The notes under the pieces were generated by a model. The model made no database searches and was not told the DNA's origin. It saw only the letters and a list, made by a program, of their open reading frames with translations. Shown in pieces: positions 17,259-25,948 of a DNA stretch of 64,000 nucleotides. A program made the translations under genes and the position numbers. The stretch spans positions 310,001 to 374,000 of the forward strand of contig NZ_MTQM01000008.1 in assembly GCF_001984105.1 (NCBI RefSeq), written 5' to 3'. Each line of letters begins with the position of its first letter. Position 1 is the first letter of the stretch. This DNA is from Microbacterium sp. CSI-V (GTDB lineage Bacteria; Actinomycetota; Actinomycetes; Actinomycetales; Microbacteriaceae).

Positions 17259-17963
17259 ATGTCGCAGCGCGTCATCGTGACCGGGGGTTCCGGCGGCATC
17301 GGCGCCGCCATCGTCCAGCGCTTCACGGCCGACGGCGCGGAGGTCGCGGTGCTCGACCGGCGCGCGCCCGCGGGCTGCTCGGCATCCTTCTTCCCGGTCG
17401 ATCTTCTCGACCCGCTCGACACGCGGCGCGCGGTGGGCGAGGCGATCGAGGCGCTCGGCGGCGTCGACGTCCTGGTGAACTGCGCCGGGATCTTCCAGCA
17501 CGCGTCGCTCCTGGACATCACCGTCGACGACTGGGATCGCGTCCTCGACATCAACGCCCGCGCGACCCTCGTCACGATGCAGGCGGTCGCCCCCGTGATG
17601 CTCGAGGCCCGGCAGGGCTCGATCGTCAACATCGCGAGCATGGCCGCCAAGCACGGCGGCGGCGGCGAGGGGCACTACGCGGCGTCGAAGGCGGCGGTCG
17701 TGGCGCTCACGCGCGCCGGGGCGCAGGAATGGGGATGCCACGGCGTCACCGTCAACGCCGTCTGCCCGGGGTACGTGCTCACCGACATGGGCGCCGACAC
17801 CCGGTCCGAGGCCGACGTCGCGGCGTGGAGCGCGAAGTCGCCGCTCGGTCGCCTCGGCATCCCGGAGGACGTCGCCGGGGTGACGCACTTCCTCGCCTCG
17901 CCCGCCGGGGGCTACCTCACCGGCCAGGCGATCAACGTCACCGGCGGCATGATCATGCACTGA
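17259..17963 (+). CDS. SDR-family oxidoreductase
   Basis: 234-aa classical short-chain dehydrogenase: cofactor motif TGGSGGIG near residue 8, NCAG motif, and catalytic Ser plus YAASK (Tyr/Lys) around residues 135-155. The end GYLTGQAINVTGGMIMH is typical of 3-oxoacyl-reductase or sugar/polyol dehydrogenase relatives. GAGGAG precedes the ATG. The substrate is unknown. A GlnR-like box upstream may link it to nitrogen status. Confidence 0.9.
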   Translation: MSQRVIVTGGSGGIGAAIVQRFTADGAEVAVLDRRAPAGCSASFFPVDLLDPLDTRRAVGEAIEALGGVDVLVNCAGIFQHASLLDITVDDWDRVLDINARATLVTMQAVAPVMLEARQGSIVNIASMAAKHGGGGEGHYAASKAAVVALTRAGAQEWGCHGVTVNAVCPGYVLTDMGADTRSEADVAAWSAKSPLGRLGIPEDVAGVTHFLASPAGGYLTGQAINVTGGMIMH

Positions 17964-18124
17964 GCACGCGGGGGCGGCGGGCGGAAACTCCTGAGAAATC
18001 GAGTCGCCCAGCCGAATCCGACGGCCACGGCTCTCCGACACGGCAGTCTCTCGGGAGTTCGGCTCGCCGAGGACTGGGAATGACCCGCCCCGTCCGGCGT
18101 TGCATTCCGGGTACCCCACCCGGA

Positions 18125-18898
18125 ATGGATGCCATGAGCTCGGCCGATCTCTCTCCCACCGCCTCGACCGCCGACGACTCCGCCCGCGTCGACGCTTCAA
18201 CGGGCGCTCCGCTCGACAACGCCGCGGTGCTCGACAACGCCGCGTGGCACTCGCTCGCGGGGCCGCACGCGCACTTCGCGATCGGCGGCGACCTGGTACG
18301 GCGGTATCCGGAGGACGTGGCCCCGTTCGTGGCCGTGCGGACGTGGGACGACCCGGGCGTCTGGGATGCGCTGCGCGACCTCGTCGGCGCGGGCGCCGAG
18401 GTCGGCCTGTCGGGCTACGAGGGGGAGATCCCGGACGGGTGGGAGTTCCTCGGTGGGGGCGAGGGCGTTCAGCTCGTCGAGACCCCGGCGCTGCAGCCGC
18501 GGCCGTTCGACGTGGCGGTCGAGCTCGACGCCGCCGACGCGGCCGAGATGATGGCGATCGTCGATCGGAACCAGCCCGGACCCTTCCGGCCCCGCACGTA
18601 CGAGCTGGGCCGGTACATCGGCATCCGTCGCGGAGGACGCCTGGTCGCGATGGCCGGCGAGCGGCTCCACCCGACCGGGTGGACCGAGATCAGCGCCGTC
18701 GCCGTCGACGAGGAACACCGGCGGCAGGGCCTCGCCTCGCGGCTCGTGCTGGACGTCGCGTTCCACATCCAGCAACGCGGCGACCGCGCCATGATGCACG
18801 CGGCCGCGACGAATGTCGGCGCGATCGCGGCGTACGAGCGCCTCGGCTTCGCGCACCGCCGGGTCAACCGGTTCGCCGCGGTCCGCACTCCGGCCTGA
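18125..18898 (+). CDS. GNAT-family N-acetyltransferase
   Basis: 257 aa. The C-terminal half holds the acetyl-CoA site: ISAVAVDEEHRRQGLASRLVLDVAF (motif A) and NVGAIAAYERLGFAHRR (motif B). The N-terminal 120 residues are family-specific. Several in-frame Met codons exist (18080, 18125, 18134) and none has a clear ribosome site, so the start is uncertain. The acceptor substrate is unknown. A long hairpin between this stop and the convergent MetF-like gene probably terminates both. Confidence 0.8.
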   Translation: MDAMSSADLSPTASTADDSARVDASTGAPLDNAAVLDNAAWHSLAGPHAHFAIGGDLVRRYPEDVAPFVAVRTWDDPGVWDALRDLVGAGAEVGLSGYEGEIPDGWEFLGGGEGVQLVETPALQPRPFDVAVELDAADAAEMMAIVDRNQPGPFRPRTYELGRYIGIRRGGRLVAMAGERLHPTGWTEISAVAVDEEHRRQGLASRLVLDVAFHIQQRGDRAMMHAAATNVGAIAAYERLGFAHRRVNRFAAVRTPA

Positions 18899-18960
18899 CC
18901 CGCCGGCGCGACACCGCACAACTCCCGCGAAGCCGCCGCCTCCGCGGCATCCGCGCACCC

Positions 18961-19038
18961 CCGGCGGACACAACGCAGGAGATCTGCACCCCGGATGCCA
19001 CCACCCCGGGCCGCTGTTCTCCTTCGTTGTGTCCCCGG
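18961..19038. terminator. Bidirectional hairpin between convergent genes
   Basis: GGACACAACG (18966-18975), continuing into CAGGAGA, pairs with TCTCCTT then CGTTGTGTCC (to 19034), flanked by CCGG on both sides. It lies between the GNAT stop (18898) and the MetF-like stop (19045). Confidence 0.5.
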
Positions 19039-19044
19039 CCGGCG

Positions 19045-20067
19045 TCAGCGCAGCCGCCGCGCGATCTCCGCCTGGGCCTCGGCGAACGACTCTTCGCCGC
19101 CGTCGCGTCCGCCCGACAGGTTCACGCCGACGACGCCCGGGATCGCGAGCATCTCCTCGGCGAGCGCGACCGCGAGCGCGATGCCCTCGGCGCGGGGGTC
19201 GGCGGCGCCGCGGATGCGCGCGAGGAACCCGTCCGGCACCGCGAGCGTCGTGAACGACTCCAGCACGTCGGCCGAGGCGTGGTCCACGACGACCGGCACG
19301 CACGGGATGAACCGCACCGGGGCGGCCACGGAGTCGATGAACCGCCGCACCGGTTCCGCTCCCCCGGCGTGGTTCACGAAGCAGACGTCGGCGCCGGCGC
19401 GCAGCTTCTCGCGCAGCCGCGCGGCCCGACGCTCCACCGGCGGCGCGACCGGCGACGCCGCGACCGACACGACGTGTCCGGCGGCACGGGCGAGGGCGGC
19501 GGCCTCGGTCGAGTCGAGGTCGAACACGGGCGCGGCATCGGGCCGGTGCCCCGTGCGGGTGTGGTCGCCGGTCACGCAGTGCACCCCGGCCACCCCCTCG
19601 ACGGCCAGGGCCGCCAGCTCCCCCTCGATCGCCACGCGGTTGCGGTCGCGCATGTTCAGCCCCGTCCACACCCGCAGCCCCGCGCGCTGCAGCAGGTGGG
19701 CGCGGTAGGCCGGGGGGAACTGGACGCGCGCGGTTCCCGCGTCGCCGGCGAGGACGGCATCCACTTCTCCGGCCAGCACCGCGGCGCACGAGTCGATGGA
19801 TGCCACGCTCAGCGCCCGCGCGGGGAGGTCGGCCACGACCCACGGACGCGTGCCGAGCGAGGCCAGGGTCTCCGCGGCGGCAGCGCTGCGGGGGCCTGGG
19901 GCAGGTGCCGAGACGCGGTCGACGCCCGTCCACGGCACCGTGCCGCGCGGCAGGAACGCGCACGTGTGCTCCGCGTCGATCTCGCACGATCCGTCGAAGC
20001 CGACGCCCCCGCACGGGCCGTATTCCATGCGCTTGGGGCACGCGTCCAGCAGGGGCAGCAGGGTCAT
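19045..20067 (-). CDS. Methylenetetrahydrofolate-reductase-like protein with N-terminal MetV-type Cys motif
   Basis: 340 aa. Residues 1-40 carry CPKRMEYGPCGG...DGSCEI...C, the cysteine pattern of the MTHFR C-terminal/MetV domain. This is followed by a MetF-like barrel (ASIDSCAAVLAGEVDAVLAGD, VHCVTGDHTRTG, FVNHAGGAEPVRRFI, IPCVPVVV). In anaerobes MetV and MetF are separate subunits; here both signatures are in one chain in the order MetV then MetF. It may move one-carbon units on tetrahydrofolate, but electron donor and direction are unknown. Divergent from the PNPOx/xanthine dehydrogenase operon with a shared 106-bp promoter containing a purine-type site. Confidence 0.75.
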   Translation of the reverse strand: MTLLPLLDACPKRMEYGPCGGVGFDGSCEIDAEHTCAFLPRGTVPWTGVDRVSAPAPGPRSAAAAETLASLGTRPWVVADLPARALSVASIDSCAAVLAGEVDAVLAGDAGTARVQFPPAYRAHLLQRAGLRVWTGLNMRDRNRVAIEGELAALAVEGVAGVHCVTGDHTRTGHRPDAAPVFDLDSTEAAALARAAGHVVSVAASPVAPPVERRAARLREKLRAGADVCFVNHAGGAEPVRRFIDSVAAPVRFIPCVPVVVDHASADVLESFTTLAVPDGFLARIRGAADPRAEGIALAVALAEEMLAIPGVVGVNLSGGRDGGEESFAEAQAEIARRLR

Positions 20068-20089
20068 GCCCGGAGTGTACGAACCCTGT

Positions 20090-20127
20090 GTTTCAGCGAA
20101 TGTTCATGGCGGCAACATCGCCGAAAT
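20090..20127 (+). promoter_or_regulatory. Purine-regulon site upstream of the xanthine dehydrogenase operon
   Basis: ATGTT-N9-AACAT at 20100-20118 overlaps GCAAC-ATCGCC-GAAAT (20112-20127), a near match to GTnAC-N6-GAAAC. On the reverse strand a second GAAAC (20090-20094) follows GAACA at six bases. The whole element resembles the sites before uraD, allB and the permease and faces the PNPOx/xdh genes, ending 47 bp from the start at 20174. Confidence 0.6.
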
Positions 20128-20173
20128 GCACGATGCCTACGCTCAGCGATGACACTGCACCCCGGAGGTGGCC

Positions 20174-20788
20174 ATGATCACGGCAGGTACCACGTTCGGT
20201 TCCGACATCGACGAGGCCGACGCCCTCGTCGCCGACCCGCTGGCGCTGATGGTGCGATGGCTTCCGCCGCACGACAGCGAGCTGCGGCCCCTCGCCGCGC
20301 TGTCGACGATCGGACGCGACGGACTGCCTTCGCTCCGCCACGTGCTCGTGAGCGATCGGGATGCCACGGGCCTCTACTTCCACACCGACTCCGCCAGCGC
20401 CAAGGTCACCGAGATCGCGGCGAATCCCGTCGCGGCGATGGCGGTCGCGTGGCCCGAGGTGGGTCGGCAGCTCGTCGTCCGCGGGATCGTCGAGCGCGTG
20501 AGCGCGCGCGAGGCCGCCGCCGTGTACGCGCAGCGGTCGCGGTATCTGCAGCTGCTGGCCTGGATGAACACGCTCGACAACGCACAGCTCCCCGCCGACG
20601 AGCGTCGGCGTGTGTGGGCCGAGTTCGATTCCTCGCACCCGATCCTCGACCCGCCGCAGCGCTGGGTGGGTTTCCGGCTGCGTCCCCTGACCCTGACGTT
20701 CTGGCGCGGCGACCCCGCCGGGCAGAGCACCCGTCAGCACTACCGACTCGCCGATGGAGCCTGGTCGGGCGAGATCCTGGCGGGCTGA
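20174..20788 (+). CDS. Pyridoxamine 5'-phosphate oxidase-like flavoprotein
   Basis: 204-aa PdxH-type split barrel: ELRPLAALSTIGRDGLPSLRHVLVSDRD, LYFHTDSASAKVTEI, QLVVRGIVERVSAREAAAVY, and C-terminal RWVGFRLRPLTLTFWRG with the usual basic/Trp pattern of FMN-dependent PdxH. The ATG at 20174 is six bases from GGAGG, better than the GTG at 20168. It is first in an operon with the two xanthine dehydrogenase genes (three bases to the next), an unusual partner. It may support PLP supply for the aminotransferase or act on a purine-derived substrate; both are guesses. Confidence 0.8.
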   Translation: MITAGTTFGSDIDEADALVADPLALMVRWLPPHDSELRPLAALSTIGRDGLPSLRHVLVSDRDATGLYFHTDSASAKVTEIAANPVAAMAVAWPEVGRQLVVRGIVERVSAREAAAVYAQRSRYLQLLAWMNTLDNAQLPADERRRVWAEFDSSHPILDPPQRWVGFRLRPLTLTFWRGDPAGQSTRQHYRLADGAWSGEILAG

Positions 20789-20791
20789 CGC

Positions 20792-21616
20792 GTGGACATC
20801 ACCACCGTCACCTCGTACCGCGCCGCTCGCACCCGGGCGGATCTCGCGCTCGCCCCCGGCGAGGTCGTCATGGCCGGCGGAACGTGGATCATGAGCGAAC
20901 CGCAGCCGCACACCACCGGGTTCGTCGATCTCACCACCCTCGGCTGGCCCGACGTCGAGGTCACCGACGAGGGCCTGCGCATCGGGGCGACCTGCACGAT
21001 CGCGCGGCTCCTGGCGTGGGTCGAGCGCGAGGCGCCCGCGGCGTGGACATCGCTCGCGCTCGCGCGGCCGTCGGCCGACGCGCTGCTCGCGTCGTTCAAG
21101 ATCTGGAACACCGCCACCGTCGGCGGCAACGTCTGCCAGGCGTTCGCGGCGGGCGCGATGATCGCCTTCCTCTCGACCCTGGATGCCACGGCCCTGATCT
21201 GGACGCCCGACGGCGGCGAGCGCCGGATCGCCGTCGCGGAACTCGTCATCGACAACGCCGCGACCTCGCTCGAGCGCGGCGAGGTCGTTCGCGCGCTCGA
21301 CGTCCCCCTCGCGGCCCTCGCCTCGCGCGTCGGTCTGCAGAAGATCGCGTTGGCCGAGCTCGGCCGCTCCGGGTCAGTGGTTACGGCCCGCGTCGATCCG
21401 GACGGGTCATCGGTGTTCGTCGTCACGGCCGCGGTGCGTCGGCCGCGCGTGCTGCGATTCGCGCGCATCCCCGGTGCGGGCGAGCTTCGGGATGCCGTGG
21501 CATCCGCCACCGATTTCTACACCGATCCGCTCGGGAGCGCCGACTGGCGGCGCGGGGTGAGCGTGGTGCTCGCGGAGCGGTTGCGCGCGAGGTTCGCGCG
21601 CGAGGTCGCCGCGTGA
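20792..21616 (+). CDS. Xanthine dehydrogenase family FAD-binding subunit
   Basis: 274 aa, GTG start. It has the FAD-domain signatures APGEVVMAGGTWIM (pyrophosphate loop) and KIWNTATVGGNVCQAFAAG, with the C-terminal CO-dehydrogenase-flavoprotein-like domain from about 165. It carries electrons from the molybdenum/iron-sulfur subunit to NAD+. Sandwiched between the PNPOx-like gene and the fused large subunit in the same operon. Confidence 0.9.
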   Translation: MDITTVTSYRAARTRADLALAPGEVVMAGGTWIMSEPQPHTTGFVDLTTLGWPDVEVTDEGLRIGATCTIARLLAWVEREAPAAWTSLALARPSADALLASFKIWNTATVGGNVCQAFAAGAMIAFLSTLDATALIWTPDGGERRIAVAELVIDNAATSLERGEVVRALDVPLAALASRVGLQKIALAELGRSGSVVTARVDPDGSSVFVVTAAVRRPRVLRFARIPGAGELRDAVASATDFYTDPLGSADWRRGVSVVLAERLRARFAREVAA

Positions 21617-21659
21617 GCACGCGACACCGAGCCGGCACGGTCCAGCAGGAGGACACCGA

Positions 21660-24407
21660 GTGAAGTTCCAGGTCAACGGGTCCGCCGTCGAGGCCGACCC
21701 GCGGCCCGGTCAGTGCGCGCGCACGCTGCTGCGCGAGACCGGGCACGTCGAGGTGAAGAAGGGATGCGACGCGGGTGACTGCGGCGCGTGCTCGGTGCTG
21801 CTCGACGGTGAGCCGACGCACTCCTGCATCGTCCCGGCGATGCGTCTCGAGGGGCGTTCGATCACGACGGCCGCGGGGCTCGCTCCGGGCGACGAGCTGC
21901 ACCCGGTGCAGGAGGCGCTGGCATCCGGATTCGGGTTCCAGTGCGGATTCTGCACCCCGGGGATGAGCGTCACGGCCTCCACGCTGTGCGAAACCGACCT
22001 CGACGACCTCGACCGCCGCATGAAGGGCAACCTGTGCCGGTGCACGGGGTACCGCCCGATCCGCGAGGCGATCCGCGAGTCCGTGCTCGGTCCCGTGCGC
22101 GAGACCGGGAGCGCGGCCACGGACGCCGGCCGCGTCGGCACCTCGGTCGCCCCCGAGGCCGCCCGCCGCATCGCGCAGGGCAAGGAGCCCTTCACCTTCG
22201 ACGAGCCCGTGCCGGGCGGTCCGCCGCTCGTGCTGCGCGTCGTCACCTCACCCCACGCACACGCGCGGATCACCTCGATCGACACGGCTGCGGCTCTCGC
22301 AACACCCGGTGTCGTGGCGGTCTTCACCCACCTCGACGTCCCCGACATCCGCTACTCGACCGGCCGCCACGAGCACCGCACCGACGACCCCGACGACACG
22401 CGGATGCTCGACGACGTCGTCCGCCACGTCGGCCAGCGGGTCGCGGCGGTCGTCGCCGAGACGGCGGAGGCGGCGGATGCCGGCTGCCGCGCGGTCCGCG
22501 TCGAGTACGAGCTGCTCCCGACGGTCTTCGACCCCGAGGAGGCACGACGACCCGGGGCTCCGCTGCTGCACCCCGACCGGACGCCCGACGAGCGGGTGAT
22601 GGATGCCGGGCGCAACGTCGTCGCCGGATTCCACACGGGCCACGGCGGCGACATCGACGCGGCTCTCGCGGCGAGCCACGTCACCGTCACGGGCGAGTGG
22701 CGGTCGGCGCGGGTCACCCATGCGGCTCTCGAAACGCACGGCGCGGTGGGCTGGCTGGACGACGACGGGCGTCTCGTCATCCGCTCGTCGACCCAGGTGC
22801 CGTTCCTCGCGCGCAACGAGCTCGCGCACATCCTCGGCCTCGAGCGCGATCGCATCCGCGTCTTCGCGACCCGCGTCGGCGGCGGCTTCGGCGGCAAGCA
22901 GGAGCTGTTCACGGAAGACCTCACCGCCCTCGCCGTGCTGAAGCTCGGCCGTCCGGTCGCTTACGAGTACTCGCGCACCGACCAGTTCGTGCGTGCTTCG
23001 CTCCGGCATCCGATGCGCGTGCGTACGACGCTGGGCGCGGATGCCGAGGGGCGCCTGACCGCGATGAAGCTCGACGTCCTCAGCGACACCGGCGCGTACG
23101 GCAACCACGCGATCGGCGTGCTGTTCCACTCGTGCGCCGAGTCGACGACGCTGTACCGTGTGCCGACGAAGTGGATCGACGCCGAAGCGGTCTACACGAA
23201 CAACCCGCCGTCGGGGGCGTTCCGCGGCTACGGGCTCGGGCAGGTCGTGTTCGCGGTCGAGTCGGCGATGGACGCTCTCGCCGAGGAGCTCGACATCGAC
23301 CCGTTCGACCTGCGCCGGATCAACGCAGTGAAGGAGGGCGACCCGCTCCACCCCGACGAGGACGAGAAGTACGAGGAAGACCTGATCTGGGGGAGTTACG
23401 GCCTCGACCAGTGCCTCGATCTCGCGCAGGACGCCCTGCGGCGTGGCAACGGCGTCGACGCTCCCGCGGGCTGGGCGGTCGGCGAGGGCATGGCCGCGGC
23501 GATGATCGCGACGATGGCCCCGCGCGGGCACATCGCGCACACGACCGCGACCCTGCGTCCCGACGGCACGTTCCTGCTGCGCGTCGGCACCGCCGAGTTC
23601 GGCAACGGCACGTCCACGGTGCACCGGCAGATCGCGGCGACCGTCCTCGACGTCCCGCACGACCGCCTGGAACTCTGGGCCGCCGACACCGACGCCGTCC
23701 GCCACGACACCGGCGCCTTCGCGTCGGCCGGCACGACGGTCGCCGGAAAGGCGCTCCATGCCGCGTGCACCGTGCTGCGGCGGCGGATGGTCGACATCGC
23801 CGCGCAGCTGACCGGGGGTGACGTGGTGTCGGCGGAGGTCGTGGCATCCGGGGTTCTGGCCGGAGACGAGCTCGTCTCGTGGGAACGGATCGTGGATGCC
23901 GCCCCCGCCACGCTCCGCGACGAGCACGGACTCACGGCGGACGGCGCGGAGTTCGGCGACTTCCGGTCGCTCGCGTTCAACGTCCACGCGGTGCGGGTGG
24001 CCGTCGACCCCGAGACGGGGACGGTGAGAGTGCTGCAGTCGATCCAGACCGCCGACGCCGGTGTCGTGATCAACCCGGCGCAGTGCCGCGGGCAGATCGA
24101 GGGCGGCGCCGCGCAGGCCCTCGGCGGCGCGCTGTACGAAGAGGTGCTGCTCGACGACGGCGTGGTGCAGAACGCCGTGTTCCGCACGTATCGCGTGCCG
24201 CAGTTCGCCGACGTTCCCGACACCGAGGTGTACTTCGCCGAGACCGACGATGCGCTGGGTCCGTTCGGCGCGAAGTCGATGAGCGAATCGCCGTACAACC
24301 CGGTCGGCGCGGCGATCGGCAACGCCGTCTCGCGGGCCCTCGGCCGCCGCGGCTACGAACTGCCGTTCTCCCGCGACCGCGTGTGGAGGCTGGCCGGCGG
24401 GGAGTGA
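21660..24407 (+). CDS. Xanthine dehydrogenase, fused [2Fe-2S] and molybdopterin subunit
   Basis: 915-aa fusion. Residues 1-150 hold both iron-sulfur clusters: C36, C41, C44, C56 and C95, C98, C126, C128 (CGFCTPG, GNLCRCTGY). Residues about 165-915 are the molybdopterin domain, with VGGGFGGKQE, FRGYGLGQVVFAVE and a late SESPYNP whose Glu is the likely catalytic base. The start is GTG 21660 after AGGAGG. It oxidises hypoxanthine/xanthine to urate with the upstream FAD subunit. Most bacterial enzymes keep the iron-sulfur domain separate or fuse it to the FAD domain; fusion to the Mo subunit is less common. No XdhC-type maturase is visible in the window. Confidence 0.9.
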   Translation: MKFQVNGSAVEADPRPGQCARTLLRETGHVEVKKGCDAGDCGACSVLLDGEPTHSCIVPAMRLEGRSITTAAGLAPGDELHPVQEALASGFGFQCGFCTPGMSVTASTLCETDLDDLDRRMKGNLCRCTGYRPIREAIRESVLGPVRETGSAATDAGRVGTSVAPEAARRIAQGKEPFTFDEPVPGGPPLVLRVVTSPHAHARITSIDTAAALATPGVVAVFTHLDVPDIRYSTGRHEHRTDDPDDTRMLDDVVRHVGQRVAAVVAETAEAADAGCRAVRVEYELLPTVFDPEEARRPGAPLLHPDRTPDERVMDAGRNVVAGFHTGHGGDIDAALAASHVTVTGEWRSARVTHAALETHGAVGWLDDDGRLVIRSSTQVPFLARNELAHILGLERDRIRVFATRVGGGFGGKQELFTEDLTALAVLKLGRPVAYEYSRTDQFVRASLRHPMRVRTTLGADAEGRLTAMKLDVLSDTGAYGNHAIGVLFHSCAESTTLYRVPTKWIDAEAVYTNNPPSGAFRGYGLGQVVFAVESAMDALAEELDIDPFDLRRINAVKEGDPLHPDEDEKYEEDLIWGSYGLDQCLDLAQDALRRGNGVDAPAGWAVGEGMAAAMIATMAPRGHIAHTTATLRPDGTFLLRVGTAEFGNGTSTVHRQIAATVLDVPHDRLELWAADTDAVRHDTGAFASAGTTVAGKALHAACTVLRRRMVDIAAQLTGGDVVSAEVVASGVLAGDELVSWERIVDAAPATLRDEHGLTADGAEFGDFRSLAFNVHAVRVAVDPETGTVRVLQSIQTADAGVVINPAQCRGQIEGGAAQALGGALYEEVLLDDGVVQNAVFRTYRVPQFADVPDTEVYFAETDDALGPFGAKSMSESPYNPVGAAIGNAVSRALGRRGYELPFSRDRVWRLAGGE

Positions 24408-24421
24408 GGCGTTGCTGTTCC

Positions 24422-24665
24422 CCCCTCGTCCCACTTATGGGGGCGCATGTCCCAGTTGTTGCTGTTTGGAGGGGCCTCAGACAGCAAGAAGTGGGACATG
24501 GGTTCGGATCGCCGACGCGGCGCTGGCCCCTCGTCCCACTTATGGGGGCGCATGTCCCAGTTGTTGCTGTTTGGAGGGGCCTCAGACAGCAAGAAGTGGG
24601 ACATGGGTTCGGATCGCCGACGCGGCGCTGGCCCCTCGTCCCACTTATGTGGGTGCATGTCCCAC
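24422..24665. repeat. 105-bp tandem repeat, two identical copies plus a partial third
   Basis: Units begin CCCCTCGTCCCACTT at 24422, 24527 and 24632 (period exactly 105). The first two copies are identical by eye; the third diverges after about 25 bp and ends near 24665. Each unit contains GTCCCACTT and, about 65 bp later, AAGTGGGAC, so each folds into a palindrome of the same family as 15308-15385 and 60651-60728. It fills most of the 316-bp gap between xanthine dehydrogenase and the convergent PhzF-like gene; no gene is seen there. Confidence 0.9.
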
Positions 24666-24723
24666 TTTTCGCCGCCTGAGTGGAGTCCAGCCAACCAGAC
24701 TCGGGACATACCCCCGCGGAAGG

Positions 24724-25578
24724 TCACCCCTCCAGCGGCACGGCCGTTCCGGACACCTGGATGCCACCGACTGGCGGCGCGTCCACCTCGAGGACGCTCG
24801 ACCGACCGATGTGCCGCCCCTGGTGCACGGTGACGTGGAACGGCGGCGGCATCCCGACGTGGTCGCGGAAGTAGGCGCCGAGCGCGGCAGCCGCCGAACC
24901 CGTGGCCGGATCCTCGGTGATGTCTCCGACCGGGAACAGGTTGCGCGCCTCAACGACCGCGCCGTCCGCGACATCGCCGGGAACGTGCACGACCGTGACC
25001 GTGCCCGTCCAGCCGCGCTCATCCATCAGCACCCGCAGCTCAGCCGGGTCGTATCCGAAGGCGTCGAACCGCTCGATCGTGCGGACGGCGACCACCGGAT
25101 GCCAGTTCCCCGCGAAGGCCTCGGCGATCGGCATCCGCGGGTCGAGGTCGGCGGCGTCGAGTCCGAGAAGCGCCAGCAAGGGTGCGGGGTCCTGGAAGTC
25201 GCGGACCGTCGGCTCGACGCTCGTGAACCCGGCGGCGATACGGCCGCCCTCGTCGCGCGTCGAGACGTGCACGTCGCCCGCGGACGTCTCGAACACGAAC
25301 TCCCCCGGCCCCGATGCTTCAGCGAGGGCGACCGCCGTCGCGATCGTCGCGTGCCCGCAGAACGGCACCTCGGCCTCGGGCGAGAAGTAGCGGACCCGCA
25401 GCCGCTCCCCGTCGCGGGCCGTGACGTACGCCGTCTCGGGATACCCCAGGTCAGCCGCGATCCGCAGCATGTCGGCGTCGTCGAGGGCCGTGGCATCCAG
25501 GACGACTCCGGCGGGGTTGCCGCCGCCCGGTTCCGCGGCGAAGGCGAGCAGGTGCAGGATGCCGGGGGCGTCGGTCAT
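24724..25578 (-). CDS. PhzF-family epimerase/isomerase-like protein
   Basis: 284 aa with the PhzF fold in two halves: GGGNPAGVVLDA near 20, YPETAYV with the acidic residue expected for isomerase activity, VPFCGHATIATA, and in the second half DPATGSAAAALGAYF. Family members isomerise or epimerise small carboxylates; the substrate is unknown. ATG 25578 is chosen over an upstream in-frame start that adds a repetitive basic leader. The promoter gap holds a 41-bp duplicated sequence. Confidence 0.88.
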   Translation of the reverse strand: MTDAPGILHLLAFAAEPGGGNPAGVVLDATALDDADMLRIAADLGYPETAYVTARDGERLRVRYFSPEAEVPFCGHATIATAVALAEASGPGEFVFETSAGDVHVSTRDEGGRIAAGFTSVEPTVRDFQDPAPLLALLGLDAADLDPRMPIAEAFAGNWHPVVAVRTIERFDAFGYDPAELRVLMDERGWTGTVTVVHVPGDVADGAVVEARNLFPVGDITEDPATGSAAAALGAYFRDHVGMPPPFHVTVHQGRHIGRSSVLEVDAPPVGGIQVSGTAVPLEG

Positions 25579-25663
25579 GCGTCGATTCTTCCGGCCGCGG
25601 GGCGGGGCGTCGCGGGCCAACCCGGCGCCTGTGGACTGCGTCGACGGGCCCGAGCGACGGCCG

Positions 25664-25745
25664 TTGGTCGTGGTCACGGCCCACAACCTGGAATAGCCGA
25701 CGCGCTAGTCCTGGTTACCGGCCACAACCTCGAATAGCGGACGCG
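25664..25745. repeat. Imperfect 41-bp tandem duplication
   Basis: CCACAACCTGGAATAGCCG at 25681 and CCACAACCTCGAATAGCGG at 25722 recur at 41 bp, each followed by ACGCG. It lies between the PhzF-like gene and a regulator remnant; role unknown. Confidence 0.6.
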
Positions 25746-25765
25746 TTGGTCGCGATGACGGGCCG

Positions 25766-25945
25766 TCAGTCACGGGTGTCGCGGTCGCGGCGGGCGTGCG
25801 ACAGAGCGCGGGCCGACAGGAACCCCGACCGTCGCGCGATCTCGGTGGACGACAGGCCCGTGGCCACGAGGGCATCGGCGAGCCGACCGTTGCGCGACGT
25901 TCCCTGAAGCCGATTGGGCTGAACCGCGGCTTCTGACCTGCGGGA
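25766..25945 (-). pseudogene. Remnant encoding an HTH-like C-terminus
   Basis: Directly after the two consecutive TAG stops of the allantoate amidohydrolase, the same frame continues open to a TGA at 25766. Its last 35 residues read NGRLADALVATGLSSTEIA, then RRSGFLSARALSHARR, resembling an AraC/LuxR-type helix-turn-helix. There is no start codon or ribosome site, so it looks like the 3' end of a lost regulator gene rather than an expressed gene. Confidence 0.35.
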
Positions 25946-25948
25946 CTA

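Noticed and set aside
18100..21663. Very long open frames running across or opposite the real genes, for example through 18.1-21.7 kb, 13.6-16.2 kb and 39.8-43.2 kb
   Set aside because: Their translations are Arg/Pro/Gly-rich or His/Asp-rich, have no family motifs, and lie out of frame with recognised enzymes; they are a by-product of high GC.
24408..24723. The 105-bp tandem repeat as a coding repeat protein
   Set aside because: Frames through it translate to Cys/Trp-rich repeats with no ribosome site, and it falls between convergent genes; the palindromic structure explains it better.
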